Source: a virus. From it: 23,272 bases of DNA. The position numbers were made by a program, and so were the translations under genes. The first letter of the stretch is position 1; each line of letters opens with the position of its first letter. Below are positions 22,586 to 23,272 of the stretch, one piece after another. The notes beneath the pieces were generated by a model. It searched no databases and was not told the DNA's origin. It saw only the letters and a list, made by a program, of their open reading frames with translations. The stretch spans positions 1 through 23,272 of IMG/VR virus record IMGVR_UViG_3300032753_000176, one strand, 5' to 3'.

Positions 22586-23272
22586 TTAAAGTGGTGAAGT
22601 CGTATCGACCGTTGATCCACCAGTTTGTACATTTGGAACCGCATGAGTATGCGTCGCCAAACTCTTTCCTTCGGCTGTAACATCATTGATGACGTTAATC
22701 GGTCCAATAAAGTTAGCCGTCGTGCCATGACCGCCATAATTAGTTTGACTAATCGTACCGTTGAGTTGAATTGCGCCATTGAGAGAAATTGAGCTGGCAG
22801 TTATGTTTACCGATGATTCGTCAATAGATATATTAGTATCGCCTCTGACAATATTGATCCCGGTAGGGGTCAGAGTAATTACAGTATCGCTATTGGTATC
22901 GCGCAAAACAACACCATTTGGACCGTAAATCGTTACGGCCTGAGAATCTACTTCACTCCAGTTTTTGTTTCCAATCGGGAAAAAAACTAAAGATGTTAAA
23001 TTGCCCGGATCGCTGAAATCAGCTTTACCCGTTCCCAATCCTGACACGCCGCGCAAACTTACACTGGCAGCAAAACAAACACCCAAATCGCCCACTTGTA
23101 TTGGATACCGAATGTATTCAGGCCCAAATAATGGGACGGTAACTTGTGGCAACGTAATAGTGGACGGAGTAATCAAATCAAAAGCTACGGTCACAATCGG
23201 GCCGTTCACCTCGACAACGTGACAAGGCCATGATTGACCAGCTGCTTGCAATGCGTCATAAATCTTTCGATC
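22586..23272 (-). CDS. Baseplate central spike protein, V/gp45-like (5' end outside window)
   Basis: The frame is open to the right edge (DRKIYDALQAAGQSWPCHVV at the edge), so the true start lies outside; the TTG at 23251 is not needed. The N-terminal part is an OB-fold-like region (VNGPIVTVAFDLITPSTITL, then YIRYPIQVGDLGVCF). It is followed by a beta-strand spike domain with short repeats (VVLRDTNSDTVITLTPTGIN, NISIDESSVNITASSISLNG). The C-terminus has ATHTHAVPNVQTGGSTVDT, a His-x-His tip as in iron-binding phage spikes. The protein would be the membrane-piercing spike at the centre of the baseplate. It is followed by W-, J- and I-like genes in the P2/Mu order. Confidence 0.8.
   Translation of the reverse strand, partial: DRKIYDALQAAGQSWPCHVVEVNGPIVTVAFDLITPSTITLPQVTVPLFGPEYIRYPIQVGDLGVCFAASVSLRGVSGLGTGKADFSDPGNLTSLVFFPIGNKNWSEVDSQAVTIYGPNGVVLRDTNSDTVITLTPTGINIVRGDTNISIDESSVNITASSISLNGAIQLNGTISQTNYGGHGTTANFIGPINVINDVTAEGKSLATHTHAVPNVQTGGSTVDTTSPL

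Overview
The window reads as part of the genome of a tailed phage or prophage of a Gram-negative bacterium. It contains a baseplate gene series in the P2/Mu order (spike, gp25/W-like, J, I), a large set of tail fibre and adhesin genes, a lysis cassette with a GH19 endolysin and a 3-TM holin, and a recombination/replication block. The baseplate type suggests a contractile tail. The replication genes look like those of betaproteobacterial (Burkholderiales) phages, and several fibre-cluster proteins look like those of freshwater and marine phages. An aquatic betaproteobacterial host is therefore my best guess, made from recalled protein families and not from any search. No integrase, capsid, terminase, tRNA or CRISPR array is visible, so lifestyle cannot be decided.

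Layout. (a) 1-1615, leftward: a Sak3-type single-strand annealing protein, a DEDDy 3'-5' exonuclease and a small Cys-rich protein cut by the window edge, all with overlapping ends. (b) 1616-1731: a divergent control region with a good leftward promoter and a pair of direct repeats 22 bp apart. (c) 1732-4012, rightward: a VRR-NUC nuclease, then a 129-bp gap holding an elaborate RNA-like structure that ends in a strong intrinsic terminator, then a DUF1376 replication protein, a second small replication-type protein, a PD-(D/E)XK-like protein and a small membrane protein. (d) 4005-6135, leftward: the lysis cassette. (e) 6178-19894, leftward: tail fibres and adhesins, including a 2106-residue modular fibre, two fibre plus glycine-rich adhesin pairs, a collar-domain fibre, a beta-helix protein and a 2OG-Fe(II) oxygenase. 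(f) 19908-23272, leftward: baseplate genes, the first one cut by the right edge.

How it fits together: the two divergent transcripts at 1616-1731 supply DNA recombination (left) and replication initiation (right). The long leftward late block builds the baseplate, then the fibres and adhesins, and finally lysis. It meets the replication operon tail to tail, with an 8-bp overlap of the last genes. The most unusual object is the RNA-like element at 2025-2129: two hairpins whose six-base loops are each complementary to a hexamer just 3' of the other hairpin, combined with a 19-bp terminator stem. It lies just before the main replication genes.
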